This document shows, in pieces, positions 8,212-15,318 of a DNA stretch of 43,319 nucleotides (positions within the stretch are counted from its first letter, which is position 1; each line of letters starts with the position of its first letter). Source of the DNA: Clostridiales bacterium (GTDB lineage: Bacteria; Bacillota; Clostridia; Peptostreptococcales; Anaerovoracaceae); contig SVCS01000006.1 in NCBI GenBank assembly GCA_015058205.1, forward strand, positions 1-43,319, written 5' to 3'. Under the pieces are notes generated by a model. The model searched no databases, had not been told where the DNA came from, and saw nothing but the letters and a program-made list of their open reading frames with translations. Made by a program: the position numbers and the translations under genes.

Positions 8212-9240
8212 TTACTTGACCTTTACCTTAAATACTGCTGTTTTTGTCATCTTGTTGAAACTAGCGTTTCCGGATGCGGTGACATTGACTTTGACTGTAT
8301 ATGTTCCTTTCTTGAGCTTTTTACCGACTGTGACTTTCCCTTTTGAAGAAACCGTGATCTTCTTGTTTCCGGAAAGCTTTTTGTATGTCACATTGCCCTG
8401 TGCCCTGCTGACAGTCAGAACCTTTGAGATTGCAAAGGACTGTGCCTTTTTCTTCAGCTTCTTGTACTTGATCTTGACGGTTGTCGTCTTCTTAGCTTTG
8501 AGTGTCAGCGTGTTTGCTTTCTTAGCAACCGGTGCTTTCACGAAGACGAACTTCAGACCCATGTAATACTCTTCATTCGGTCCAAGCTGTTCTTCTACCA
8601 TATCCTGAAACTCCTTCGGCATTGCCAAGCTAATTTCTTTCTTTATACTGCAAGTACCCAGTTTTGTAATGGTAAATATTGCATATGTCTGTGTCGCATC
8701 GAGGCTCTGTGTAATCAGAATGTCATAGGATCCGTTTTGATCCAGATCGAATAACTCGCCCTGCTCCTCCTCAGAATTCACGCTATTAATCAGCCCCATA
8801 TCCTCGAAACCTAAGATCATCTGTATCGCCATAAGATCTACTGGTATCTCTCCTGTTCCCTGCTGGATTGCATTAAGATCTTCTTTGGTGTACTTACAAA
8901 CCTTCGTTCCCGTTGACATATCGATCGTAATATATCCTTTATTGATGGCGGTCGCGCTTACTTCTCCATCAGCTTCCTCTACGGCTGGCGCAGCTTCCTC
9001 TACGGCTGCCGCTTCGACTGCGTCTTCTTCCACATCAAAAACAACATCGCCTGCAGCTTCTTCTACTGTCTCTTCTGTTCCCGCGACAGCTGCATCTGCT
9101 GCATCGATGTCTTCTTCCTCTGCAAAGGCAACCCCCGCACCCAGAGGGACCATTGCAAATACCATTGTTGCGGCCATGAACATGGCCATCAGTTTCGATT
9201 TCAGGTTCGTTCCTTTTTTCTCTAACATTTGCTTTTTCAT
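8212..9240 (-). CDS. Secreted surface protein with lysine-rich Ig-like C-terminal domain
   Basis: A 342-residue exported protein, first of the three surface proteins. The signal peptide ends MVPLGAGVAFAEEE and is followed by an acidic Ala/Glu/Val stalk (about residues 40-95). The central region (about 95-240) is unique to this protein and I do not recognise it; it includes an Asp-rich turn FDLDQNGSYDILIT resembling a calcium-binding or dockerin-like loop. The C-terminal 105 residues are the same lysine-rich Ig-like module as in the protein at 6727-8184. GGAGG lies 7 bases before the ATG, and the start overlaps the stop of the preceding small membrane protein gene by ATGA, implying translational coupling. 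Confidence 0.8.
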   Translation of the reverse strand: MKKQMLEKKGTNLKSKLMAMFMAATMVFAMVPLGAGVAFAEEEDIDAADAAVAGTEETVEEAAGDVVFDVEEDAVEAAAVEEAAPAVEEADGEVSATAINKGYITIDMSTGTKVCKYTKEDLNAIQQGTGEIPVDLMAIQMILGFEDMGLINSVNSEEEQGELFDLDQNGSYDILITQSLDATQTYAIFTITKLGTCSIKKEISLAMPKEFQDMVEEQLGPNEEYYMGLKFVFVKAPVAKKANTLTLKAKKTTTVKIKYKKLKKKAQSFAISKVLTVSRAQGNVTYKKLSGNKKITVSSKGKVTVGKKLKKGTYTVKVNVTASGNASFNKMTKTAVFKVKVK

Positions 9241-9563
9241 GCTTTCTCCTCCGTTTTGTCTTTCTTCTCACTCCATCTTCTGTACTTACAAATGACTACC
9301 GTGATGATGACGCCTGCAAAAAATGCCATGATCGCTGCCAGTACATATCCGCCGACGCTGTCATCCAGCAGTGATGAACCGGTGCTCTGATCTATCATGA
9401 TTTCGTGATGCATATTCTGCACTTGCTGCAATGCAATGACGAGACAGACCAAGAGCCCTCCGGATAAGGAGCCCAGAACTTTCAGTCTGGACATATCCTC
9501 CTGTCTCTTGATTTCAGCAGCTCTCTGATGCATCCTAACGAGTCTTTCCTCCGTATCTCTCAT
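9237..9563 (-). CDS. Small two-span membrane protein, paralogue of the sigma-linked one
   Basis: A 108-residue protein with a charged N-terminal segment (MRDTEERLVRMHQRAAEIKR), a first membrane span (about 29-48), an external loop of about 30 residues containing SSLLDDSVGGY, a second span (about 73-95) and a basic tail. The same plan, with matching EER..MH.RA.E, SIL.DS and GYV..AI.AF..GV residues, appears in the protein at 10934-11290 directly behind the sigma factor gene. I do not recognise a named family. It heads the surface-protein operon and overlaps the next gene by ATGA. Ribosome site GAGGAG lies 9 bases before the ATG. A role as membrane partner or anti-sigma protein is inferred from position only. 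Confidence 0.75.
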   Translation of the reverse strand: MRDTEERLVRMHQRAAEIKRQEDMSRLKVLGSLSGGLLVCLVIALQQVQNMHHEIMIDQSTGSSLLDDSVGGYVLAAIMAFFAGVIITVVICKYRRWSEKKDKTEEKA

Positions 9564-9611
9564 TCAGATCAGCTCCTCTTCCTGTGAAAAAACGTCTTAT
9601 ACCTATAGAGA

Positions 9612-9655
9612 TACAAAAAATTAAAAATCTCCCCGCTTTGGGGAGAAATTTTTTC
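9612..9655 (-). terminator. Intrinsic terminator after the PrsW gene
   Basis: TCTCCCC (9628-9634) and GGGGAGA (9640-9646) pair around a 5-base loop. On the minus strand the stem is followed by TTTTTAATTTTTTTG, an effective U-tract; T-runs on both sides make it potentially bidirectional. It separates the sigma-protease operon from the surface-protein operon. I could not identify a confident promoter in the 50 bases between it and the ATG at 9563. Confidence 0.85.
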
Positions 9656-9669
9656 ATAATTTTATTGAT

Positions 9670-10302
9670 TTATTGTAATTGCGGAAAAATTCTACGTCTG
9701 AAGATCAGACTTATCACAATTGTGAGGACCGGGAAGAAGTATCCGATCATCGCAGGTGTACCCGACTGCGATACGAGAATGTTGTAGACTCCATGGTATG
9801 TGATGGCGACTGACATCAGACCCATTGTGCCGGCCAATTGCAGCCAGACACGGTCCCACAAGTAGAGAATGCCAACTGCGACAAGGAACCCGCATACCAC
9901 GTGCATGGAACCTGCGCCGAACCCGCGTATCAGCAGATGCATCATATTGGCTGCGCCATAGCCGGTCAGATAGCATACATTTTCAAAGGTCGCGAACCCT
10001 ACCGATGTCATGATGACGACTTCCATGATGTCTTCTTTCGTGGGTTCAAATACCAGCAGATAAAACAGAACCGGCGCGAACTTCATCAGTTCTTCGATCA
10101 GCGGTGCGATTTCTATGGAAGCAGTCAGCGCGCCTACACCCATAACAGCCGCTATGAATGTGTTAATATACGAAGACAGCAAACATGCTGTCGCACCGGC
10201 GAGCAAAAACAACATGACCCTTCTGCCCCTGCGGTGCAGACAGGCAGTCGCAATCAGCATCGGTACGCCAATACAAATGTAGATGTTCTCTATGTAATTC
10301 AT
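9670..10302 (-). CDS. PrsW-family intramembrane protease
   Basis: A 210-residue polytopic membrane protein with the signature motifs of PrsW glutamic-type intramembrane proteases: EELMK (residues 70-74, the EExxK motif), FATFEN (103-108), and histidines in GSMHVVCGF (His134) and TYHGVYN (His170), all in or near hydrophobic segments. In Bacillus subtilis PrsW makes the first cut in the anti-sigma factor RsiW and so helps release sigma-W. Here it is encoded in the same operon as a sigma factor and a small two-span membrane protein, the last being a plausible substrate (inference). The start overlaps the preceding stop by ATGA (10302-10299), so translation is coupled. The gene is followed by a strong terminator. 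Confidence 0.85.
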   Translation of the reverse strand: MNYIENIYICIGVPMLIATACLHRRGRRVMLFLLAGATACLLSSYINTFIAAVMGVGALTASIEIAPLIEELMKFAPVLFYLLVFEPTKEDIMEVVIMTSVGFATFENVCYLTGYGAANMMHLLIRGFGAGSMHVVCGFLVAVGILYLWDRVWLQLAGTMGLMSVAITYHGVYNILVSQSGTPAMIGYFFPVLTIVISLIFRRRIFPQLQ

Positions 10303-10937
10303 CTGCCCACCGCCTTTCTGAGGGCCGGAAGAAACAGCACAAAGCTGACTGAAAGCAGTACATCAAACCAGTAGTAGATATTGAGCACTGTATCTCCCAT
10401 CCAAAAACAAGACGATGTCCACAAAGCATATTCTGTCCCGCAGAACAGCAGTGTGACGAGGAAGAGCATGCGGCGCTCATTTCCCTGCTCCGGCCGTCCC
10501 CGCAAGACTTTGAGTCCATAGAAGGCATGCCAGATCAGGCCCATCATCAGGACCGCTGTGATCATATTGCTGAGATAGTCACCCCACTGCATGTAAAAAA
10601 TGCACATACCAATGGTGAACGCCGGAATGAGCATAAAGAGCGGATCGAAACGATATCTCCACTTTTTGTTGCTTTCTGTGTTGATGTAAACCAGCAGAAT
10701 CAACAGGAACAGATACGACGTGTACCATCCAAATTCGGAAATATAGAATTCCGGCGATGCACCGTCGTAGAAGACGATGAAAAGCTGCCAGTACAGATCA
10801 CCCAAAAAGAATGTAAAATAAAAAAGAACGAGCAGAAACCATTCGCGCATTCTGACTTTGAGCGCATGACTCAGCGCAATGATGGCGCACCCGCCCGTCA
10901 CTACCAATTGAATAGAATTTTCAATACCTGAAATCAT
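10299..10937 (-). CDS. Polytopic membrane protein of unknown function (about 7 spans)
   Basis: A 212-residue hydrophobic protein with about seven predicted membrane spans, rich in Trp, Tyr and Phe, for example FYFTFFLGDLYWQLFIVFY and FGWYTSYLFLLILLVYI. I recognise no family. The layout resembles 7TM sensor regions found in front of kinases, but no kinase follows. It sits between the small two-span protein and the PrsW protease and overlaps both neighbours by ATGA, so all four products of the sigma operon are likely made together. A sensory or scaffolding role in the sigma module is inference. Confidence 0.72.
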   Translation of the reverse strand: MISGIENSIQLVVTGGCAIIALSHALKVRMREWFLLVLFYFTFFLGDLYWQLFIVFYDGASPEFYISEFGWYTSYLFLLILLVYINTESNKKWRYRFDPLFMLIPAFTIGMCIFYMQWGDYLSNMITAVLMMGLIWHAFYGLKVLRGRPEQGNERRMLFLVTLLFCGTEYALWTSSCFWMGDTVLNIYYWFDVLLSVSFVLFLPALRKAVGR

Positions 10938-11290
10938 TTCTGTCCCTCGTGATCACTATCCATGCTTCCCTTTCTCTCCTGCCATTCTCTGACACGATAA
11001 CAGAACATTGTCGCCGCTACACCAAAAAGGAACGCGATGATTGCAATCACAACATATCCGGTCGAACCGCTGTCATTCAAGATGCTGGCATGCATATCTC
11101 CGGAACCAACAACGGTATCAGGTTCAAATTCATTGATTTTAGGCAAGAAAACAGCGAGCATAATCGTTGCGGCAACAGCAATTGCCGCACCTGCAGACTG
11201 CATGATGCGGACTTTGCGAACGCGTTCTTCTCTATTCAGTTCGTTTGCACGCGCGTGCATTGCGGCGATTCTCTCCTCGTTAGTACGCAC
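10934..11290 (-). CDS. Small two-span membrane protein encoded behind the sigma factor (candidate anti-sigma or partner)
   Basis: A 118-residue protein. The N-terminal 27 residues (MRTNEERIAAMHARANELNR and following) are charged and helical and should face the cytoplasm; spans lie at about 28-49 and 78-100, with an external loop of about 28 residues between them containing ASILNDSGSTGY; the tail is charged. It overlaps the end of the sigma gene by 11 bases, starts with GTG at 11290, and has AAGGAAGG 8 bases upstream. Genes directly behind ECF sigma genes often encode membrane-bound anti-sigma factors; this one has no ZAS (zinc-binding anti-sigma) motif, so the role is unproven. A clear paralogue is at 9237-9563. 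Confidence 0.78.
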   Translation of the reverse strand: MRTNEERIAAMHARANELNREERVRKVRIMQSAGAAIAVAATIMLAVFLPKINEFEPDTVVGSGDMHASILNDSGSTGYVVIAIIAFLFGVAATMFCYRVREWQERKGSMDSDHEGQK

Positions 11291-11888
11291 TCACCATGCC
11301 TTCCTTTACAAGTTCTATCCTCATATTTTTCTTGCCCCGCTGCAGCAGATGATCAATCTTCTTGCGGTTCACTTTCATGACCGCCGCTGCCTCAGCGTAG
11401 CTCATCTCTTCGAAATAAATCAGCCAAAGAGCTTCCTTCAGCTCTGGCTCGATCCGGTCGAGACAGATGTGCAGAATCTGCTTCCGCTCCTCGAGCCCGA
11501 TATCCTCTTCCACTGGACTGTTTCTATCTGGCTGACCTGTACCTGCCGCAAGAACCCTCTCTGCAATCTCACTGTCCAGACTGTCGATGCTGAACACCTG
11601 CATTTTTCGTTTCTGCTCGTGATGCCGCAGCGCCAGGTTGCGTGCTGTCTTAAACAGGTACGCTTTGAACGCACCCTCCCCAATGTTCGGCCGTTTCGCC
11701 ATGATTCTGGCAAAGGCCTCAATCATCAGATCCTCTGCATCATTGATATCATGCAGATACCCATGCAGATAAAAGGTCAACCGATCCCCGTAACGGATCA
11801 TCAGTTCATCGTACGAAGCTGTGTCTCCCTGCAAAAAATGCTGGTACAGCGTATCGTCGTTCGTTTCTTCCATGCACATCCAAGTCAT
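11280..11888 (-). CDS. ECF-type RNA polymerase sigma factor (sigma-70 family)
   Basis: A 202-residue sigma factor with only the two domains typical of ECF sigmas. Region 2 (about 12-75) contains LYQHFLQGDTASYDELMIRY and DAEDLMIEAFARIMAKRP, then the RNA-polymerase-facing AYLFKTARNLALRHH. Region 4 (about 140-190) is a helix-turn-helix: EALWLIYFEEMSYAEAAAVM followed by KVNRKKIDHLLQRGKKNMR. It would direct polymerase to a dedicated set of promoters; the surface-protein operon downstream is the natural candidate. The ATG at 11888 has AGGAG (11900-11896) 7 bases upstream; in-frame ATGs at 11879 and 11873 are alternatives, and the last gives MEETNDDTLY. It is first of four overlapping genes. Confidence 0.9.
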   Translation of the reverse strand: MTWMCMEETNDDTLYQHFLQGDTASYDELMIRYGDRLTFYLHGYLHDINDAEDLMIEAFARIMAKRPNIGEGAFKAYLFKTARNLALRHHEQKRKMQVFSIDSLDSEIAERVLAAGTGQPDRNSPVEEDIGLEERKQILHICLDRIEPELKEALWLIYFEEMSYAEAAAVMKVNRKKIDHLLQRGKKNMRIELVKEGMVSAY

Positions 11889-11903
11889 ATCAATTCTCCT
11901 GGA

Positions 11904-11932
11904 ATTATATACTACATGCTACTCTCTTTCAA
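11904..11932 (-). promoter_or_regulatory. Promoter of the sigma factor operon
   Basis: Minus-strand -35 TTGAAA (11932-11927) and perfect -10 TATAAT (11909-11904) are exactly 17 bases apart, in the 57 bases between the rsmE stop and the sigma start. The predicted transcription start (near 11897) falls inside the ribosome site at 11900-11896, an unusual arrangement discussed under findings. Confidence 0.65.
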
Positions 11933-11946
11933 GTTGTTAAGTGTTT

Positions 11947-12720
11947 CTACATCTCCAGTTCATACATGATCATCGCCAGTGCTGTCATGCCGGCCGTTTC
12001 CGTACGCAGAATGGTCTTTCCCAAGGAGACGGATTTCCCGCCTGCCGCTACGATTGCGTTGGCTTCTTCATCGGAGAAACCACCTTCCGGGCCGATCATC
12101 ACAGCAATTCGCTTTGGCCTGCTGTCAGCAGCAGTAGCTGCCCGCAACACCTCCTTGATGGTTGTCCCTTTCTCATTCTCGTAAGGAAACAGCACCAGAT
12201 CGAAATCTCCAAACAAATCAGGCGTACCGCTGCCTGTCCTGTCACGGAGCAATTCCTCTGTTTTCACAGGTTCCGCAACCTGAGGTACGATACCGCGCCG
12301 GCATTGTTTCACAGCTTCGGCTGAAACACGGTTCCAACGCTGGATCTTCTTGCCGAAATTGCCGCGATCAACGACAACTGTGCGATCCATGAATACCGGT
12401 ACGATTTCATACACGCCCAGTTCCACGCATTTCTGAATGATGGTCTCCATCTTACCCTGTTTCGGGATTCCCTGAAACAGAGTGACCTCAACCGATGGTT
12501 CAGATGCAAAGGCCTGTTTGTCCAGGATCTTCAGCTCCGCTTCTTCACGATTCAGAGACTCAATACAGGCTCTGTATTCCCAGCGGACGCCATCCGAGAT
12601 ATCCACCTCATCGCCTTCTTTCAGACGCAGAACTTTCATCATGTGATGAAGGTCATCCGGGTTATTCATAATAATAAGGTTGGTACCGATGTTTTCGGGT
12701 TCCACGAAAAATCTACTCAT
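11947..12720 (-). CDS. rsmE: 16S rRNA m3U1498 methyltransferase RsmE
   Basis: RsmE methylates N3 of U1498 in 16S rRNA near the decoding site. The C-terminal SPOUT (trefoil-knot) domain shows MIGPEGGFSDEE and LGKTILRTETAGMTAL, the SAM-binding knot. The N-terminal PUA-like part contains HHMMKVLRLKEGDEVDISDG. The ATG at 12720 gives MSRFFVEPENI, with AGGTG 6 bases upstream; a GTG three codons earlier (12729) is also open but overlaps the ribosome site. At 257 residues it is of normal size. It follows prmA, as usual in Clostridia, but is set apart by a terminator and 290 AT-rich bases, so it needs its own promoter, which I could not identify with confidence. Confidence 0.95.
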   Translation of the reverse strand: MSRFFVEPENIGTNLIIMNNPDDLHHMMKVLRLKEGDEVDISDGVRWEYRACIESLNREEAELKILDKQAFASEPSVEVTLFQGIPKQGKMETIIQKCVELGVYEIVPVFMDRTVVVDRGNFGKKIQRWNRVSAEAVKQCRRGIVPQVAEPVKTEELLRDRTGSGTPDLFGDFDLVLFPYENEKGTTIKEVLRAATAADSRPKRIAVMIGPEGGFSDEEANAIVAAGGKSVSLGKTILRTETAGMTALAMIMYELEM

Positions 12721-13010
12721 ATGCTTCACCTATACTTTGACTGTTTCAGCCATCACTTATGCTGCATTACTATGATAAAGCAATACTCTTATACAGCAAT
12801 TTCCATGCCATATTTGAGAATGCGCCGATGAAAACAGTAACACAATGCTTGTATTTACACAATAATCTTTTTTCAATGATCTGCCAAACCTCTATTTCCT
12901 ATCCTGCCTTTTCTCAATTCCTTCCTAAAACGAACCACATTCAGTTCGTTTTATTGCTTTATTGAGTTAAATTCGGTTCGATTTTACTGATTCGGAATGT
13001 GTTCGTTGTT
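12721..13010. other. AT-rich intergenic region between prmA and rsmE
   Basis: About 290 bases without a convincing gene. It is visibly more AT-rich than its neighbours. It contains a perfect 9-bp inverted repeat, AAAACGAAC (12927-12935) and GTTCGTTTT (12944-12952), with an 8-base centre, and related CGAAC-type words at about 12975 and 13003. It should also contain the rsmE promoter. Short reading frames here have no ribosome site and no recognisable product. Confidence 0.5.
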
Positions 13011-13053
13011 AAAAAAACAACACACTCCCTACTCTTCGCAAGGAAATGTGTTG
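13011..13053 (-). terminator. Intrinsic terminator of the heat-shock operon (after prmA)
   Basis: Plus-strand arms 13018-13030 and 13041-13053 form a 13-bp stem on the minus-strand RNA (CAACACA perfectly paired to TGTGTTG, then two G-U wobbles and further pairs) with a 10-base loop, followed by seven T (13017-13011). Canonical Rho-independent terminator, about 58 bases after the prmA stop. Confidence 0.9.
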
Positions 13054-13084
13054 ATAAAATGCTATATAACAGCGGCTGCAATGC

Positions 13085-13133
13085 TTTACTTTTTCTGTGC
13101 CGCAATGGTTTTACTTTTTCTGCGCTGCAATGG
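13085..13133. repeat. 25-bp tandem duplication across the prmA stop codon
   Basis: 13085-13108 and 13110-13133 are 24-base copies with two C/T differences, at a period of 25. The second copy is the end of prmA (codons for IAAQKK and the TAA stop); the first lies just beyond the stop and repeats the same codons in a shifted frame. It looks like a slippage duplication that left an extra, untranslated copy of the gene end. Confidence 0.8.
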
Positions 13134-14100
13134 CGCACCACTCACCGTCTTCCGGTATTTCGAGTATTTTGAAACCTGCCGCTTCCACGGCCGACGCCAC
13201 CTGATCGCGTTTTTCCAGCAGTATTCCTGATGAGATGAATACTCCGCCTGCATCCAGATGCGTATAGGCATCCGGCGCCAGCTGCATCACCAGATTATGC
13301 ATCAGGTTGGCAACAATGATGTCCGCCTTATACGGAATCCCCTTCAGCAGATCCGCCTCAAGAACCTTGACCTGAGAAGCAACGCCGTTCAATGCTACAT
13401 TCTCCCGGGCAATTTGAACCGCTTCCGAATCAATTTCGGTTCCCAGCACATATTTGCACCCCAAAAGCGCCGCCGCCACGGAAAGAATGCCCGAACCGCA
13501 GCCCACATCAATCACTCTGACATTGCCTGTACCTTCACCGCCGCAGTTCGCCGCATACTTCTCCAGAAGTTTCATGCAAAGGCTGGTCGTCTCGTGTGTA
13601 CCTGTACCGAAAGCTGTCCCCGGGTCGATTTCCAGCACCAGTTCTCCTGCCTTTGCATCATAAGCCTCCCAGGTTGGCTTGACCACAATGCGGTCGGTGA
13701 TCTTCGCCGGCTTAAAGTACTCTTTCCACTTGTCCTTCCATGCTTCATCGTCCACGGTTTCCGATTCGACGTAAAGCCTGCCGAAATCCGCGTCCGGCCC
13801 GAAGGTCAGATACTGTTCTTCCGCCTTGAGTTTCAGAATGTCGATCTTGATGTTCTGGACGATTTCACGATTCTCGTCCGTGTCATCAAGCCAGACGCTC
13901 AAAACAGGCTCCCTGTCCGGATGCCTGTTTAAGCTTTCATCAATATAATCCCATTCATATGGGTTCTCTTTGTCCATGATCGTGTCGAGATCCGCAGGGT
14001 CGTCCACCGATACCGACTCGACGCCATATCCCATAAGCAAAGGCAATACAGCCTCGATGCCCTGACGGGATGCATGGATTTTCAGTTCAATATATTTCAT
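13111..14100 (-). CDS. prmA: Ribosomal protein L11 methyltransferase PrmA
   Basis: PrmA trimethylates lysine and alpha-amino groups of ribosomal protein L11 using SAM. The N-terminal substrate-recognition domain (about 1-85) precedes a Rossmann methyltransferase domain with VIDVGCGSGILSVAA (motif I) and the PrmA-specific DPGTAFGTGTHETT; IVANLMHNLV matches the NPPF-like motif IV region. At 329 residues it is of normal length. The ATG at 14100 has GGAG 5 bases before it, 23 bases after the dnaJ stop, so it is the last gene of the hrcA-grpE-dnaK-dnaJ-prmA operon, a frequent arrangement in Bacillota. The gene end is duplicated just past its stop codon. Confidence 0.96.
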   Translation of the reverse strand: MKYIELKIHASRQGIEAVLPLLMGYGVESVSVDDPADLDTIMDKENPYEWDYIDESLNRHPDREPVLSVWLDDTDENREIVQNIKIDILKLKAEEQYLTFGPDADFGRLYVESETVDDEAWKDKWKEYFKPAKITDRIVVKPTWEAYDAKAGELVLEIDPGTAFGTGTHETTSLCMKLLEKYAANCGGEGTGNVRVIDVGCGSGILSVAAALLGCKYVLGTEIDSEAVQIARENVALNGVASQVKVLEADLLKGIPYKADIIVANLMHNLVMQLAPDAYTHLDAGGVFISSGILLEKRDQVASAVEAAGFKILEIPEDGEWCAIAAQKK

Positions 14101-14123
14101 GTTCGCTCCGTCTTAGCTGTCAT

Positions 14124-15275
14124 TTATGAGAAAAACTCTTTGATGGAATCCATGAAGCCGGTCTTCTTCGAGTAGCATTCATCGGATACCGTCTTACCCA
14201 TTTCCTGGATCGCCTTCTTCTGTGCCTTGTTCAGCTTCGTAGGGACTTCCAGATATACCTTGACATAGAGGTCGCCCTTGCGGTTGGATCTGAGACTCTT
14301 GATGCCTTTGCCCTTGAGTCTGAATACCGTTCCCGGCTGCGTTCCTGCCGGAACTTTGTATTTGATCTTCTCTTCCAGGGTCGGCACGATGATCTCATCA
14401 CCCAGAGCTGCCTGCTCGAAGGAAATCGGAATATCCAACCACAGATCAGTGCCCTTTCTCTCAAAGAGCTTATGCGGCTTAACGCGGAGCACGATGTAGA
14501 GATCTCCATCCGGACCGCCGTTGATACCCGGTTCTCCCTGTCCTCTGATCGGAATGACGGAATCATTGTCCACGCCCGCCGGAATGTTGACGGTAATGGT
14601 GACCGTATCTCTGACTCTGCCAGTGCCGCCGCAGTCTGCGCAAGGTGATTCATTGATCTGTCCGCTGCCGCCGCAGTCAGGACAAGGCGAAACACTCATG
14701 AAGGATCCCAGAGGCGTTTGCTGCTGCGTCCTGATCTCACCAGTACCGCCGCACCTTGGACAAGTTTTTTTGGATGTACCCGGACTTGCACCGGTGCCGC
14801 CGCAGGTCTTGCACTTGACCATCTTCGTGAGCCTGATTTTTTTGTTCGCACCAAAAGCAGCCTCTTCAAAGGTGATGGTCATGGACTTCTGGATATCGCT
14901 GCCTTTGCGGGCCGCGCTTCTGCTGCGCTGCTGGCCGCCGAAGCCGCCAAAGCCGCCGAAGCCGCCTCCGCCAAAAGCACCGCCGAACATATTGAAGATG
15001 TCCTCGAATCCTCCGAAGCCTTCAAATCCGCCTGCGAAGCTATTCGGGTCTACGCCTGCATGTCCATATCTGTCATACTTGGATTTCTGTTCCGGATCGG
15101 ACAGCACGGCATATGCCTCGTTGATCTCCTTAAATTTTTCCTCGGCCTCTTTGTCTCCAGGGTTTTTGTCCGGATGATACTTCATCGCCAGCTTACGGAA
15201 AGCCTTTTTGATTTCATCATCGGACGCGCCTTTCTGGAGTCCTAAGACCTCATAGTAATCACGCTTATCTGCCAT
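14124..15275 (-). CDS. dnaJ: Hsp40 co-chaperone DnaJ
   Basis: DnaJ delivers unfolded clients to DnaK and stimulates its ATPase. The J-domain (1-70) has the HPD motif at 34-36, followed by a Gly/Phe-rich linker (about 75-130) with GFGGFGG repeats. The zinc-binding region has four CxxCxGxG motifs ([32 protein letters not shown]), and two C-terminal substrate-binding beta domains complete the 383 residues. This is a type I DnaJ with all key residues. The ATG at 15275 has no good ribosome site; the only purine-rich stretch is in TAAGCGTAAGATAA, and a strong hairpin lies just upstream. Translation may therefore depend on ribosomes finishing dnaK or on the hairpin. Confidence 0.97.
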   Translation of the reverse strand: MADKRDYYEVLGLQKGASDDEIKKAFRKLAMKYHPDKNPGDKEAEEKFKEINEAYAVLSDPEQKSKYDRYGHAGVDPNSFAGGFEGFGGFEDIFNMFGGAFGGGGFGGFGGFGGQQRSRSAARKGSDIQKSMTITFEEAAFGANKKIRLTKMVKCKTCGGTGASPGTSKKTCPRCGGTGEIRTQQQTPLGSFMSVSPCPDCGGSGQINESPCADCGGTGRVRDTVTITVNIPAGVDNDSVIPIRGQGEPGINGGPDGDLYIVLRVKPHKLFERKGTDLWLDIPISFEQAALGDEIIVPTLEEKIKYKVPAGTQPGTVFRLKGKGIKSLRSNRKGDLYVKVYLEVPTKLNKAQKKAIQEMGKTVSDECYSKKTGFMDSIKEFFS

Positions 15276-15288
15276 TTATCTTACGCTT

Positions 15289-15318
15289 ACAGGAGGCCGG
15301 TGAAACCGGGCCCCCTGT
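15289..15318 (-). other. Strong intercistronic hairpin between dnaK and dnaJ
   Basis: ACAGGAGGCCGGT (15289-15301) pairs with ACCGGGCCCCCTGT (15305-15318) with one bulge around a 3-base loop, a very GC-rich stem. No T-run follows on the minus strand, so it is not a simple terminator. It ends 13 bases before the dnaJ ATG and could cause processing or set the dnaK to dnaJ ratio. Confidence 0.65.

Noticed and set aside
9564..9627. ECF-type promoter for the surface-protein operon
   Set aside because: The segment has a TATAAG and a GACGTT, but no GAAC-type -35 at the right distance. I could not support either a sigma-A or an ECF promoter by eye, although one is expected here.
2203..11932. Prophage or transposon origin of the accessory block
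   Set aside because: No integrase, transposase, terminal repeats or target duplication could be found at the edges. The block is reported as an insertion relative to usual gene order only.
12759..12965. Small plus-strand gene in the prmA-rsmE gap
   Set aside because: There is no ribosome site, the composition is that of the AT-rich spacer, and there is no recognisable product.
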